A stretch of DNA of 64,000 bases from Litorilituus sediminis (GTDB lineage Bacteria; Pseudomonadota; Gammaproteobacteria; Enterobacterales; Alteromonadaceae): NCBI RefSeq assembly GCF_004295665.1, contig NZ_CP034759.1:496001-560000 (forward strand), in the 5' to 3' direction. Made by a program: the position numbers and the translations under genes. Shown here piece by piece: positions 19,706-30,184 of the stretch; position 1 is the stretch's first letter, and the number at the start of each line of letters is the position of its first letter. Under the pieces are notes generated by a model. The model had not been told where the DNA came from. It was given only the letters and a program-made list of their open reading frames with translations, and made no database searches.

Positions 19706-20476
19706 ATGAAAAGGCTGTTAACGCTCCTGATTTTTCTCTCCGCCCCTTTTTTAGTGTGCGCGCAAACACCTGCAACTATTCAAATAGCCACCTATATAGA
19801 GCCACCTTTTGCTGACATTGTTGATGGTCAGTATGTCGGTCGAAATATACGAATAGCAAAATTATTAGCAAAGTCATATCAAAAAAATGTAAATTTTATC
19901 TACTGCCCTATGGCTCGCTGTTTGTTAATGTTAAAAACAGGACAAGCAGATATGATTATTTCTATTCTCAAAACGCCTGAGCGCAGTGAGTATTTAGACT
20001 TTATTAAACCGCCAATAGTAGAACAAATACACCCTATTAATTTTTATACACAAAAAAATAGTGCTATCACCATAAACACTTACGATGATTTAAAACATTT
20101 AATTGTCGGCTCTATTCGAGGAAGCCGTTATTTTGAGCGCTTTGACCGAGATAATAAACTTGAAAAAGTGCAATTTAACGACCGTAAGCAAATGATCCAA
20201 ATGTTGCTAAAGGGTCGAATTGATGCTTTTATTGCCCGTGAAGAGTCTATCTTGCCTTTAGTTGATGAACAAACATACGACGAACAATTTACGAAACAAG
20301 CATACCAATTCAGTAAGCCTGTATATGGTTATATTGCTATCTCAAAGAAATCACCATTTGCCAAAGAAAGTCAGTTAATTAGTGCGAAAATAACTAAGTT
20401 ACTCAAAAATGGTGATATTCGAGCAGCTATTAACACCCCAGTACCTTTTTTATCAAAATCTAGCGGTGAAAGTTAA
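19706..20476 (+). CDS. Periplasmic solute-binding protein, SBP family 3-like
   Basis: From the ATG at 19706 this is 256 residues; the frame opens at a TTG at 19688. Starting at MKRLLTLLIFLSAPFLVCAQ gives a clean Sec signal peptide, which decides the start. The mature part resembles family 3 amino-acid-binding proteins: IQIATYIEPPFADIVDGQYV, GQADMIISILKTPERSEYLD, and a hinge followed by LLKGRIDAFIAREESILPLV. No permease or ATPase gene is adjacent, so it could work with a distant ABC transporter or act as a sensory or orphan binding protein. The ligand cannot be read from sequence. It is convergent with recD, with only 15 bases between the stops. Confidence 0.75.
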   Translation: MKRLLTLLIFLSAPFLVCAQTPATIQIATYIEPPFADIVDGQYVGRNIRIAKLLAKSYQKNVNFIYCPMARCLLMLKTGQADMIISILKTPERSEYLDFIKPPIVEQIHPINFYTQKNSAITINTYDDLKHLIVGSIRGSRYFERFDRDNKLEKVQFNDRKQMIQMLLKGRIDAFIAREESILPLVDEQTYDEQFTKQAYQFSKPVYGYIAISKKSPFAKESQLISAKITKLLKNGDIRAAINTPVPFLSKSSGES

Positions 20477-20491
20477 AAAACTTAATTACCT

Positions 20492-22396
20492 TTATAGCGT
20501 TAATTGCGAATGCCTTTTCACTTTGGCTAAAACACTTCGCTGCCAAGTCACCTTATCACTTGCAATCGATAAATGCGTTTTAGCGCGTGTGATGCCAGTA
20601 TAAAGTAACTCTCGAGATAACAGCTGTTGCTGACTTTGGCTTTGCTCAGCTCCCTCGGGAAGCACCATAGCAACGTGAGAAAACTCACTACCTTGCGTCT
20701 TATGAATGGTCATCGCAAAAACACTTTCATGGCTAGGTAACCTTGAAGGCATAACTCGTTTGTAGCGCTCAGCATTATCACCTTGACCCGATTGCTCAAA
20801 ATAAACTGATAACTGTTTATCTTCATTTTGCCAAACAATACCTATGTCACCGTTATATAAGCCTAATTGATAATCATTTTCGGTGATCATAATAGGCTTA
20901 CCGTGATACAAGTTATGTTGTTCTTGTTGCCATTGCCTCCCTTTCCCCGTCATCATAGCGTCAATAAAGTTGTTAATTTCTTCAACACCTTGGGCACCTT
21001 TGCGCGTTGCGCATAAAATACGAAATTTAAGCAGTAAAGCAAACGCTTGTGCCAAATCAGTACATTGCTTCAGTGGCAGATAATATTTATCTACTAATGG
21101 CATTAACCACTGTTTTAATTCACCCTGCTCAAAGGTCAATTGCTCATTATGTTCTTCGCTTAACAAATGCCAGCTTTGCTTAACATCACCAGCAATAACC
21201 GCTTGTGCTAATAAGCCAATGCCACCAGCACCATCAAAACGGCGACTTTTGCTCAAAAGGGTCAAATAGTCCATGCTATTGCGCTGACAAGCTGCTTCAC
21301 TTAGGCTTGGTGAAAGCGAATAACTTTGACAAACTTGAGCTAAATATTGGCTATTGGCCGCTGAATAACCAGCATGTGGTCTAGGAGCAATATCGGCAAG
21401 CACACTACCTGCTGACACTGATGGTAGTTGATCAGCATCACCTAACATAATGACTTGTGCGCTTGGTTTTAATGCTCTAAATAGACGTGTCATTAAAGGT
21501 AAATCCACCATAGAGACTTCATCAATTAAGATCACATCATATGAAAGCAGGTTATTTTCATTGTGTTTAAAGTTAGGCTGATTAGGTATGACCCCCAATA
21601 ACCTATGGATAGTTTTCGCTTCATCAGGGATAGCCGACAAAACCTTAGCGGCTACTAAGTCAGTAAAACCTGCTTTAGCATTAATAATTGATTCTGATAA
21701 ACGCTGTGCGGCTTTACCTGTGGGCGCAATTAAGGCAATTTTTAATGCGGCTTGCTGAGTTTTTTGCTGCAAAGAAACTATCGCTGCCAATAGCTTAGTA
21801 ACAGTATAGGTTTTTCCTGTTCCAGGTCCTCCAGCAATAATAGCAAAGCCTTTATTTATTGCATTGGCAACGGCAACCTCCTGCCAATCAACTTCTGTTG
21901 ATTTGAGCTTGTCATCAACAGGAAAAAGCTCAGTAATACATGCTTTAATATCGACATTACTATAGCGTGCTTTCGCCGTTAATCGCTCGCCCAACTGTTG
22001 CTGTAGCTCACGCTCAAATAACCAATACCGCTTCAAATACAGGCAATCTTTATCAAAAACGATCAACTGATTATCACTTGGTAAAACATTAAGGCGTGTT
22101 ATTAAGGCTTTAAGCTCGGTAAAAGATTCGAATTGAAAAGACTTTTGTTCATCTACACTATCGCCTCTTTCAGGAGCTAGCCATTGCTGCGACGCAACTT
22201 CGTTAATTGGCAAACAAACATGCCCTTGCCTTAAACTTTGTGTTAGCGCAGCACAAAGGTGAAATAACTGTACGCTATCTGCTTCCTCACAATTAACGGC
22301 TACTAATACATCTTTAGCAAAAAAGTAATCTATCGCTTCAATGCCTGATAAAGCCTGCTTTGCTTGGGCAAAGTTATGATACATTAACTCAGCCAT
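20492..22396 (-). CDS. recD: Exodeoxyribonuclease V alpha subunit RecD
   Basis: This 634-residue superfamily 1B 5'-3' helicase is the fast motor of RecBCD. It has Walker A IIAGGPGTGKTYTVTKL at residues 186-202 and motif II VILIDEVSMVDLPLMTRL. Motif III-like QVIMLGDADQLPSVSAGSVL follows, and the C-terminal UvrD-like motif is FAMTIHKTQGSEFSHVAMVL with LLYTGITRAKTHL. The N-terminal 170 residues form the RecB-binding domain. The start overlaps the recB stop by 8 bases, indicating coupled translation. It is the last gene of the recC-recB-recD unit. Confidence 0.96.
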   Translation of the reverse strand: MAELMYHNFAQAKQALSGIEAIDYFFAKDVLVAVNCEEADSVQLFHLCAALTQSLRQGHVCLPINEVASQQWLAPERGDSVDEQKSFQFESFTELKALITRLNVLPSDNQLIVFDKDCLYLKRYWLFERELQQQLGERLTAKARYSNVDIKACITELFPVDDKLKSTEVDWQEVAVANAINKGFAIIAGGPGTGKTYTVTKLLAAIVSLQQKTQQAALKIALIAPTGKAAQRLSESIINAKAGFTDLVAAKVLSAIPDEAKTIHRLLGVIPNQPNFKHNENNLLSYDVILIDEVSMVDLPLMTRLFRALKPSAQVIMLGDADQLPSVSAGSVLADIAPRPHAGYSAANSQYLAQVCQSYSLSPSLSEAACQRNSMDYLTLLSKSRRFDGAGGIGLLAQAVIAGDVKQSWHLLSEEHNEQLTFEQGELKQWLMPLVDKYYLPLKQCTDLAQAFALLLKFRILCATRKGAQGVEEINNFIDAMMTGKGRQWQQEQHNLYHGKPIMITENDYQLGLYNGDIGIVWQNEDKQLSVYFEQSGQGDNAERYKRVMPSRLPSHESVFAMTIHKTQGSEFSHVAMVLPEGAEQSQSQQQLLSRELLYTGITRAKTHLSIASDKVTWQRSVLAKVKRHSQLTL

Positions 22397-25300
22397 GCTG
22401 TTCCTCTTTATCTTGTTGGTTACACTTTTCTAAACAGACATCGCCTGAAAATAAGCTATCTAATGTTGTTATTTCAGCTAAGGTTATTTGCCGAAAATAT
22501 ACGCCGCAACCTGCATGGTCTTTTCGCTCACTCATTCCTCGTAAGTATAGGTAATAGACACCACCAAAATCACGGTTAAAATCATAATCAACTAAGGACT
22601 GCTTTAAATGTCGATGAAGCGCCAGCGCATAAATTAAATACTGTAAATCATAATGATTAGCTTCTACATGCTCTAAGAGTTTATCGTGATGATAGTCTGT
22701 TATCGATGAACCAAGATAGCTCGATTTATAATCACTGACGTAGTACTTTCCTTGATGACAAAAAATCAGATCAATAAAACCATGCATCATACCTGATAAG
22801 GTTTGATAACTTGGCAGTTGTACCGGCATGACTCGACGAGCACTATTGCCACGACTTTCTAATATTGCAGATTTTCGATGATCGGTTAACAAATTTGCTA
22901 ACTGGCTTGTTTGCGCGCGATGCATTGGAAAATAAAATTCGCTTTCTCTTAAGGTCATCTCAGTGGCAATATCAGCTAAACATGACGTTGCACTGTCCTC
23001 TGCATATGATTTTACTTGTCGATTAATAAAGCGGCACTGCAGCACTTCATCCAGCCAATTTGTTAAATCTAGTTCGGTAAAACCATGCGGTAATTCACCA
23101 TACTTAGTTAAAGGCCATTTAGTTGCCTCTAACCAATTGGGATGTTGAAAATCAACATGCTCTAAAATATCATGCAATAAATTACCGCTACTGGCACCTT
23201 TAGCTAACTCAAAGCGTATATCTGTTAATGATTCATGGCTGGCAATCTCACTGGCAACGGCTTGATTATCTCGATCAGGCAAAGAAATACCAACATGCTT
23301 CATATTTCGGCTCAACGCAGAAAATGAACTTAACCACCAATCACGTTCAATATGACCATTAAACTGAGTTACAGTCGCAGGGCTATTATGGTCTACGCCA
23401 AGACACCTTAGTAAATGTTCTTTATCTATTATCTGTGCTTGTACATCATCAAGCTGATATTGCTCTACTGCAATATCAGCGCCAGCGTTATGCTGTAACT
23501 GAGATAAGCTAGCAACAATATCCTGATCTTTTTGCCATGCTAATGTTTTACCTAAAGGCGATAAGTGATAACCATCAAACGCACAAGTTAATAAATAACA
23601 GCGTTTTTCGGCTCGGGTAACCGCAACATAAAGCAAACGTATTGTTTCGGCATAAGCTTCATCACTCATGGCTTTTTTCGCATCACTACTGCCATCTAAG
23701 CTAAGCTGTAATTCACCTTGATCATTATGATACTCAATATAACTAACTGATTTATTACCAAACTTTAATGGATCTTTATGGCGGGTAACAAACGGGATAA
23801 ACACCACAGGGTACTCTAAGCCTTTCGAACCGTGTTGAGTCACAATACGAATAAGATCGCCATCACTTTCTAAACGAAGTTCAGCTTCAGATTCCGGGTT
23901 ATCTAAGCTAATTTGACGAGCTAACCAATGCAACAACTCTTCAGGCTGATGAAACCTTTGACTGGCAGATTGTAAAATTTCAAATAAATGTAAAGCGTTA
24001 GTTAATGTGCGGTCTTTATCTTCATTGCCTAAGATAAAACGTTGCTGCATTAAGTTAATTGCCATGGCAATAAAACCTTGCTGCTGCCATTGCTTACGGT
24101 AATCTACAAAAGCATATTTGAGTTGCTGATAAGCCTGTTCATCTTGTTGCAGTTGATACAGCTTAAGTGCTTCAAAACCAAGTAAGCCACAGCATAAGCC
24201 AGCAATAAATGTTGAGTCATTTTCAACATGCAATACAGCTGCTAACAAGGCATGTACTTGTTTAGCTTGTTTACTTTGAAACAAGTTACTGCGATCAGAA
24301 AGAAATACACTATCAAGTGATGCAAGGTGCAGCGCCTGCTTAATATCTCTGGCCTCAGCACCGTCTCTTACTAGGATTGCGATATCTTTTGGTTTTACTT
24401 GTTGGCTAGTTATTAACTGAATAATTTCATTGGCGCACCAAGTCGCTAGAGCCGACCGAGCACTTTGTCCTATTTTTCCCTCGTCATTACTAAAATGAAT
24501 AAACTGAATAGCAGCAGCTGATTTAGTGGCAAAATCAAGTTCTTTGTCCTCTACTTTACCCGCTTTTACAGGTAAATAAGGAATATTAAAGCCAAAAACG
24601 CTATCATCTAGGGTTAAATCACATTCTGGGCTCTTAGCGACAAATAATTGGTTGTAGCCGTTAACCACTTGTTGTGTTGAGCGCCAATTGGTATCCATCA
24701 ACCAATGATATTGACAACTTGTTCTTGCATTAAGGTAAGCAAAAATATCACCGCCACGAAAGCCATATATGGCCTGTTTAGGATCGCCAATTAAATACAA
24801 GGCAGGTGTTATCTCTTGTATATCATCAGCAGAATAAATCGCTTTTAATATGGCAAATTGCTTAGGATCGGTATCTTGAAATTCATCGACTAAAGCAACC
24901 GGGTATTGTTGAAATAACTGCCTTGCCAATTTTCGGCTGGCATCATTATCTTGCTGTAATGTAACCGCTAACGTATTAATTAAGTCATCAAAATCAAGCA
25001 GGTTAAGCTGCTGTTTACGCTCAATCACTTTTTTTCTAATCAGGTAAATACCTTGCTGAACAATCGCAAACGCATTGGCTTTAGCAATTTTTTTCGCTAT
25101 ACCTTTAACTTGGCCTTTCACTTCATTAAGCTGCATAAAAGCAGACTGCAAGGCTAGCTTTTCTTTTGCGCGGCTAAAGCGTCGTCCATCAATGAATTTA
25201 TCAGGCATAGGGCTTAAATGAGCAAGTAACTCACCTTGCTCAGCCGCTTGCCATAAATTAGTCAACCAAGCTTTTAACTGGTTAAGTTCAGCTAATCTTT

Positions 25301-26015
25301 CTTCTCTAGCACTGCCCTTTTTAACGTCAATCAAACATGCCTGTAATAAATCATTATGCTGCTCTAAATCATTATGGGCTTGTTTTAGTAAGCGAGCAAA
25401 AGCCAAAATCAAGTCATTAGCATCCTGTATCGCTATTTCACTGGTATGGCTAATGGCTTTAGCAAAGCTTGATAAAAAATTGTGTGGTGTCGGCCAAAAT
25501 TCCGCCAATAAGTTAAACGCTTGTTCTTGCTTAGCCAGTTGTCGGTACCAATCTTGACATGCCTGAATAACAATATCGCTATTATCTTTTGCAAGGCTAG
25601 CATTAAAAGGTAAACCACTGGCAAAAGCGTGTTGGCTTAACACGCGTTGACAAAAGCCATGAATAGTAAATATTGAAGCTTCATCTAAGTGTAATAGCGC
25701 TCTTTTTAATAAGTAGACAACCCTATCGCTATCGACATTTTCTTTGATTGCAGCAAAATATTCATCGCTTTCACACAAGCTTGACCAACTATGTAAGGCT
25801 TCACGTAAAAAGCTATCAATGCGACCACGTAACTCTTGCGTGGCATCTTTAGTAAAAGTAACCAGCAATATTTGCTCAACGCTTAACTCTCGCTCTAACA
25901 GTAAACGCAAATAAATACGGGTGATATTATAGGTTTTTCCCGTACCGGCACTGGCTTCAATAAGGTGTCTTCCGAATAAGGGAATAGTTTGGGCACACAA
26001 GTTTTCTATCTTCAT
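22389..26015 (-). CDS. recB: Exodeoxyribonuclease V beta subunit RecB
   Basis: This 1208-residue subunit joins a 3'-5' superfamily 1A helicase to a C-terminal nuclease that also loads RecA. Helicase motif I is EASAGTGKTYNITRIYLRLL at about residues 18-37. Motif II is ALVDEFQDTDPKQFAIL near residue 374, followed by YLIGDPKQAIYGFRGGDIFA. Motif V/VI features are HGSKGLEYPVVFIPFV and RLLYVAVTRAEKRCYLL. The nuclease active site is seen in GMMHGFIDLIFCHQGKYYVS and the following DYKSS, holding the metal-binding Asp and catalytic Lys of the RecB family. The length is near that of E. coli RecB (1180). It starts 3 bases after recC ends. Confidence 0.97.
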   Translation of the reverse strand: MKIENLCAQTIPLFGRHLIEASAGTGKTYNITRIYLRLLLERELSVEQILLVTFTKDATQELRGRIDSFLREALHSWSSLCESDEYFAAIKENVDSDRVVYLLKRALLHLDEASIFTIHGFCQRVLSQHAFASGLPFNASLAKDNSDIVIQACQDWYRQLAKQEQAFNLLAEFWPTPHNFLSSFAKAISHTSEIAIQDANDLILAFARLLKQAHNDLEQHNDLLQACLIDVKKGSAREERLAELNQLKAWLTNLWQAAEQGELLAHLSPMPDKFIDGRRFSRAKEKLALQSAFMQLNEVKGQVKGIAKKIAKANAFAIVQQGIYLIRKKVIERKQQLNLLDFDDLINTLAVTLQQDNDASRKLARQLFQQYPVALVDEFQDTDPKQFAILKAIYSADDIQEITPALYLIGDPKQAIYGFRGGDIFAYLNARTSCQYHWLMDTNWRSTQQVVNGYNQLFVAKSPECDLTLDDSVFGFNIPYLPVKAGKVEDKELDFATKSAAAIQFIHFSNDEGKIGQSARSALATWCANEIIQLITSQQVKPKDIAILVRDGAEARDIKQALHLASLDSVFLSDRSNLFQSKQAKQVHALLAAVLHVENDSTFIAGLCCGLLGFEALKLYQLQQDEQAYQQLKYAFVDYRKQWQQQGFIAMAINLMQQRFILGNEDKDRTLTNALHLFEILQSASQRFHQPEELLHWLARQISLDNPESEAELRLESDGDLIRIVTQHGSKGLEYPVVFIPFVTRHKDPLKFGNKSVSYIEYHNDQGELQLSLDGSSDAKKAMSDEAYAETIRLLYVAVTRAEKRCYLLTCAFDGYHLSPLGKTLAWQKDQDIVASLSQLQHNAGADIAVEQYQLDDVQAQIIDKEHLLRCLGVDHNSPATVTQFNGHIERDWWLSSFSALSRNMKHVGISLPDRDNQAVASEIASHESLTDIRFELAKGASSGNLLHDILEHVDFQHPNWLEATKWPLTKYGELPHGFTELDLTNWLDEVLQCRFINRQVKSYAEDSATSCLADIATEMTLRESEFYFPMHRAQTSQLANLLTDHRKSAILESRGNSARRVMPVQLPSYQTLSGMMHGFIDLIFCHQGKYYVSDYKSSYLGSSITDYHHDKLLEHVEANHYDLQYLIYALALHRHLKQSLVDYDFNRDFGGVYYLYLRGMSERKDHAGCGVYFRQITLAEITTLDSLFSGDVCLEKCNQQDKEEQHG

Positions 26016-26018
26016 TTT

Positions 26019-29000
26019 TTAATCCTGTGAGCGCTTCTTTTGACTATCAGTTACTTTGACAACGCCGTTATAGACTGGCCCATATAATGTCATCAGCTCA
26101 GTTTCTATGTCTGTATAGCTAACAATATCAGGCCAAAAATAATCTATGTAAGGGTCTTGATTAAAACCAGGTAAGTTATGACTGCCATGCCAAAATGATG
26201 CGAACTTATCTTGTGTCATTGGCTCAACTTTGCCCCGTTTCTTTTGTAGCGCCATATGAGCAATACTAGCGTTTAACAATAGTGGTTGTTGTAAGCCTGA
26301 TAAAAATACTCGTAATAATTGCTTAAGATGCTGACTATCAATAGCCGCAGACTCAAGCACAAAATGCTCTACTTGTTGCGCTTTAGTATTAAAGTAAAAG
26401 CCTTTTGAGTGGCTAACATCCATTAAAGGTGCTTGTATTGTCGCTAGTGATGGTAAATCTACCTGTTGCTGCCAAACTAAGATAAATAACTGTTCAATAT
26501 ATAAAGTAAATATATCTTTCGCCTTAGCGCTTGAACTTCTATACCGTAATAAGCAGTTATCTTTTAACAAAAATTTATGCGTTAAATCAAAGCTAACCTG
26601 GTGTTTGTCATCAAGCATAATATCGACACTTAGCTGACAATCAATTGCTATCGCATCGTTTTTATTATCTGCGCTGATCTCACTAACAAAGTCTCTGGCA
26701 TCATCTTGCCAATGCTGAAATACTTGCTCTGTATTTGGCTGATCAGGAAAATAGCCCGATAACTGTGCCTCTTTTAGCACTAAGTTACTGTTTTGCTCTG
26801 TCTTATCCTCAAGGTTCGCCTGTACCAAGGCTTGCCTGACTAAATAACTTTGTAACTGATCAATGGCAAACGGCTCATCATCACTTAACACCTGATCTTG
26901 CTCGTTAAAATAAAGCTGCAACTGTTTTTGCGCAAAGTATTTAGATGGGTGCATAAAAAATGCCACGAGCTCATCAAGCGAAAGCTTAATATGCTCAGGG
27001 TAATCATCAGTTACCTTAAGTTGTGATGAATGCCCTTGGCCTTGCTGAACACTTTCATGCGCTTGGCCTAAGTTAAACCATTTGGCGTCAAAACTTGCAT
27101 ACTTACTGGTATAGTTATGTTGACTATATGCCTGCATAGCTAACTCTCTAAGATCAGAGCTAGATTGCTGCTCGCGCTCAAATGACCAACCATAACCTGC
27201 AGTTAAGTAGTCCATAAACTCCTTCAGCACTAAAGAAGGTTGTTTCACACTATTATTTCTTATATTACGCCCTTGAAAACTTAAGTATAAGGTTTGCCTC
27301 GCTGATATAATCGCCTCTAAGAACAAATACCTATCATCCCCACGACGAGAGCGATCTCCCAATCGAGCCGGAGTATTAGCCATTAAATCAAAGGTTAGCG
27401 GCTGACGCTGCCTTGGAAATTCGCCATCATTTAAGCCCAGCACCGCAATGACTTTAAAGGGAATACTGCGCATAGGTAGCATAGAGCAAAAGGTAACTTG
27501 ACCCACCATAAACTGTCGACTGGCATCTCCTTGACTGAAATGCTGCGTTAAAAAGTCAATCACAATACTTAGTTCAATATCTTGCTCATAGCCCGCATGC
27601 TGGCAATACTCAACCAGCGAATTAATCGCTTGTAAAATACAATCAACACTTGCTTCACTTTCAGCGTTAACCTTCTCATCAATTAAATTTTCAAGTTGTT
27701 GCGTTAAAAAGCTATGCCAAGCAGCAGGCGTTCTGGCTTGGGTAAGTAATAAAGTAAATTGTTGTAACTGCTCAATAAATAAGAGCAATTGACCAAGCAA
27801 TACGGCATCATCACCTTCAACTAGCGCGAGCACTAATTGATCTTGATAAATACTTTGGCTATCAGCAAAAGCAAAACCTCGCAAGAGTCTTGTTAGCCCT
27901 TGATGCCAAGTGTAATTATCATTGGCATCATTACCGATAAAACTTTGTTTATGTGAACTATCAATGCCCCAATGAACCGCAGACTTTGCTAACCAATGAC
28001 TGATTTTATCTATCGACTCAACAGGAACAGAAAAGCGACTGGCAATGGCAGGTAAACGCAGCAGTGCAAGTAATTGACTCACTTGAAAGCGGCTATCTGG
28101 TAGGTTTAATAAATCAACAAAACTTGCCACCAGAGGGTCGCTATCAATAGCATTGCGATCAGCAATTGAACAAGGTAATGGCGGGATATTACTATCTAAG
28201 TCTTGCCAGCCTCGACTAAACACCGCATGAACATAAGGCGCATAATCTTCTATTTTAGGGCACATAACCAAAACATCTTTTGGTGTTAATTCACTGTCTT
28301 GGTTAAATTGATGTAATAAAAAGTCATGTAAGCCCTGCACTTCTCTAAGCGCGCTATGACAACTGGTGATGGTGATCGAATCATCTTGTTTATTGATTGC
28401 CTGACTACGTTTATCTGTTAAGGTTAATATATCCTGTTGTACGTGCGCTAATACAGATAATTGTTCTGTTTGCTCTTCGGTATCATTTAACTGCTCAAAC
28501 GCTTCAATATTAAAGGTGCTGTAATCTTGCAATAAAGAAACAAACTCTCGCCCTTGTTGGCCAAAATTAGCCAACAGCGGATTGCCAACATGTGTTTCTA
28601 GCTGAGTAACGTCATCGGTCCAGGCTTGAATTTGTTTAAAGGCCAGCTTTTCACTGATGATATCTCCCCAGTAACTAAAACAAGGGTTTAAATGAAAAAA
28701 GTGAACATCAATATGCTCACTTAACTGATTGATAAAGCTAAGCCACATAGGCGCCATAGTATTTAAACCAAATATACTTAAACGCTTAGGCAAAATTGAT
28801 TTTTTATTGGCTAGATTGTTTATCGCATCATCAACAAGAGTTACTGGGTTATAGGGAATTTCCTCGGTCAACATCGCCCATAACTTAGCCTGCCATCGCA
28901 CATCCGTTTGCTGGTTTGTAAAGTCTTTCAAAGTGCTATTAAGTGAGCCTTGTTGCCATGCATCTAACCAATCTGGCCTAAAGATTAAATACTGCTCATA

Positions 29001-29444
29001 TAAATCAGCTAGCTGCACTGCAAGCTGATAACGTTTTAATTGCGCTTGTTGCTGCTCAAAATGACGACTATGCTCACTATCTTTTAGCTGCCAATACTGA
29101 TTAACACTGGTGAAATCTTCATCTTCCAGTACTTTATTCGAGCTTAATAAGCGACAAATTCGCCAACACAGTACTTCCCTAGAGTACGGTGACTGAACAG
29201 GCACATTTTCATCGCTAGCCAGCTCTCTCATTAGCTTCCATAGATATTGCGCAGGTAACGCATAACTAACATTCATGCTAATACCACGCTGTTTGGCAAT
29301 AGACAGATTAAGCCAATGCTGCATACCGGGATTTTGTACTAAAACAATTTCTTGGTTAAACACACCCAAAGGCGATAATTGAGAAATCCTGTCAAAAAGA
29401 AACAGTAAATTTTCCATTTTGTTGGCAGGATATAAATAGATCAA
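26019..29444 (-). CDS. recC: Exodeoxyribonuclease V gamma subunit RecC (TTG start)
   Basis: This 1141-residue inactive-helicase subunit scans for Chi and splits the DNA strands. Recognisable segments are EIVLVQNPGMQHWLNLSIAK near residue 34, NPLLANFGQQGREFVSLLQD near residue 291, MLPMRSIPFKVIAVLGLNDG near residue 653 and GDRSRRGDDRYLFLEAIISA near residue 693. The chosen start is a TTG at 29444-29442. It gives the N-terminus IYLYPANKMENLL, which lines up with the first strand of E. coli RecC. An AAGG lies 7 bases upstream. The first ATG in frame (residue 10) would delete that strand. It heads the recC-recB-recD unit. Confidence 0.95.
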   Translation of the reverse strand: MIYLYPANKMENLLFLFDRISQLSPLGVFNQEIVLVQNPGMQHWLNLSIAKQRGISMNVSYALPAQYLWKLMRELASDENVPVQSPYSREVLCWRICRLLSSNKVLEDEDFTSVNQYWQLKDSEHSRHFEQQQAQLKRYQLAVQLADLYEQYLIFRPDWLDAWQQGSLNSTLKDFTNQQTDVRWQAKLWAMLTEEIPYNPVTLVDDAINNLANKKSILPKRLSIFGLNTMAPMWLSFINQLSEHIDVHFFHLNPCFSYWGDIISEKLAFKQIQAWTDDVTQLETHVGNPLLANFGQQGREFVSLLQDYSTFNIEAFEQLNDTEEQTEQLSVLAHVQQDILTLTDKRSQAINKQDDSITITSCHSALREVQGLHDFLLHQFNQDSELTPKDVLVMCPKIEDYAPYVHAVFSRGWQDLDSNIPPLPCSIADRNAIDSDPLVASFVDLLNLPDSRFQVSQLLALLRLPAIASRFSVPVESIDKISHWLAKSAVHWGIDSSHKQSFIGNDANDNYTWHQGLTRLLRGFAFADSQSIYQDQLVLALVEGDDAVLLGQLLLFIEQLQQFTLLLTQARTPAAWHSFLTQQLENLIDEKVNAESEASVDCILQAINSLVEYCQHAGYEQDIELSIVIDFLTQHFSQGDASRQFMVGQVTFCSMLPMRSIPFKVIAVLGLNDGEFPRQRQPLTFDLMANTPARLGDRSRRGDDRYLFLEAIISARQTLYLSFQGRNIRNNSVKQPSLVLKEFMDYLTAGYGWSFEREQQSSSDLRELAMQAYSQHNYTSKYASFDAKWFNLGQAHESVQQGQGHSSQLKVTDDYPEHIKLSLDELVAFFMHPSKYFAQKQLQLYFNEQDQVLSDDEPFAIDQLQSYLVRQALVQANLEDKTEQNSNLVLKEAQLSGYFPDQPNTEQVFQHWQDDARDFVSEISADNKNDAIAIDCQLSVDIMLDDKHQVSFDLTHKFLLKDNCLLRYRSSSAKAKDIFTLYIEQLFILVWQQQVDLPSLATIQAPLMDVSHSKGFYFNTKAQQVEHFVLESAAIDSQHLKQLLRVFLSGLQQPLLLNASIAHMALQKKRGKVEPMTQDKFASFWHGSHNLPGFNQDPYIDYFWPDIVSYTDIETELMTLYGPVYNGVVKVTDSQKKRSQD

Positions 29445-29477
29445 AATTTAACCTTAGAAAATACAGAACAGTTTACG

Positions 29478-29493
29478 TGGTTAAATTTAACCA
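29478..29493. promoter_or_regulatory. 16-bp palindrome upstream of recC
   Basis: TGGTTAAATTTAACCA is a perfect palindrome centred about 41 bases before the recC start codon. The half sequence AAATTTAACC occurs again at 29444-29453, overlapping the ribosome site. It could be an operator or chance AT-rich symmetry. Confidence 0.3.
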
Positions 29494-29651
29494 TAAGCAG
29501 AGATTGAGCACTAGAGAAATATAGAGTTTTTAAGATATTTCAAACAACTACAAAACCCATGCGAGGTTTTTATCTATAAGATTTCATCTAAAGTAGGACT
29601 TTCGTCTAAGACGGGTGAAATACAGCTAAAATAGAGCCTAGGAAAAATAGT

Positions 29652-30068
29652 TTATTGAATAAAGTCTAAGTGGCGCTGAAATATATTGCCTAATAACGGC
29701 ACTTTAAAGACATTACCTAAGGCAGCATTGACAAGACAAATGAACCAAATAATGACCAACACAAGATTGGCACCCCAACCAATCAGCGGTAGAAATGAGA
29801 ACAATGCCGAAGTAATAATAAGCCCTAATGATTGTTTTAAATGAAAGCTAACATATTCTGATTTTTGGTGACCATATAACATCATAGCGAGCAACCAGCC
29901 AAGCAAAGTAACATAGGCTAATGTAGCAATAACTTTCTGTTGAGTTAAAATCTGCTGCTTGATGGCACATTGAGCTTGCTCATGTTGACTTATATCTAGC
30001 TCCATTGACTTTGCTAAGGATCTCGTGGGAAGAACAGCAGGTGGATTATTGAACGACTTATAAGGCAT
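29652..30068 (-). CDS. DUF4870/Tic20-like small membrane protein
   Basis: This 138-residue protein has a soluble N-terminal 45 residues, then three or four membrane helices: ATLAYVTLLGWLLAMMLYG near residue 48, SLGLIITSALFSFLPLIGWG near residue 80 and ANLVLVIIWFICLVNAALGN near residue 100. It ends with FKVPLLGNIFQRHLDF. The pattern of a helix pair followed by a short amphipathic ending with the P-L-x-G-N-I-F element is that of DUF4870/Tic20-like proteins. No function is assigned to the bacterial family. The gene stands alone, 207 bases from recC and 240 bases from the transglutaminase operon. Confidence 0.6.
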   Translation of the reverse strand: MPYKSFNNPPAVLPTRSLAKSMELDISQHEQAQCAIKQQILTQQKVIATLAYVTLLGWLLAMMLYGHQKSEYVSFHLKQSLGLIITSALFSFLPLIGWGANLVLVIIWFICLVNAALGNVFKVPLLGNIFQRHLDFIQ

Positions 30069-30184
30069 CTATCTTAACTCCCTCAAAAGTATGCTGTACT
30101 TTCTCTAAGTATTCTCAAAAGTTCAACACGCTCTAATTTACTTGCAGCAGGGTTACTGCATGTTCCATTAATAAACTTAGTTAG

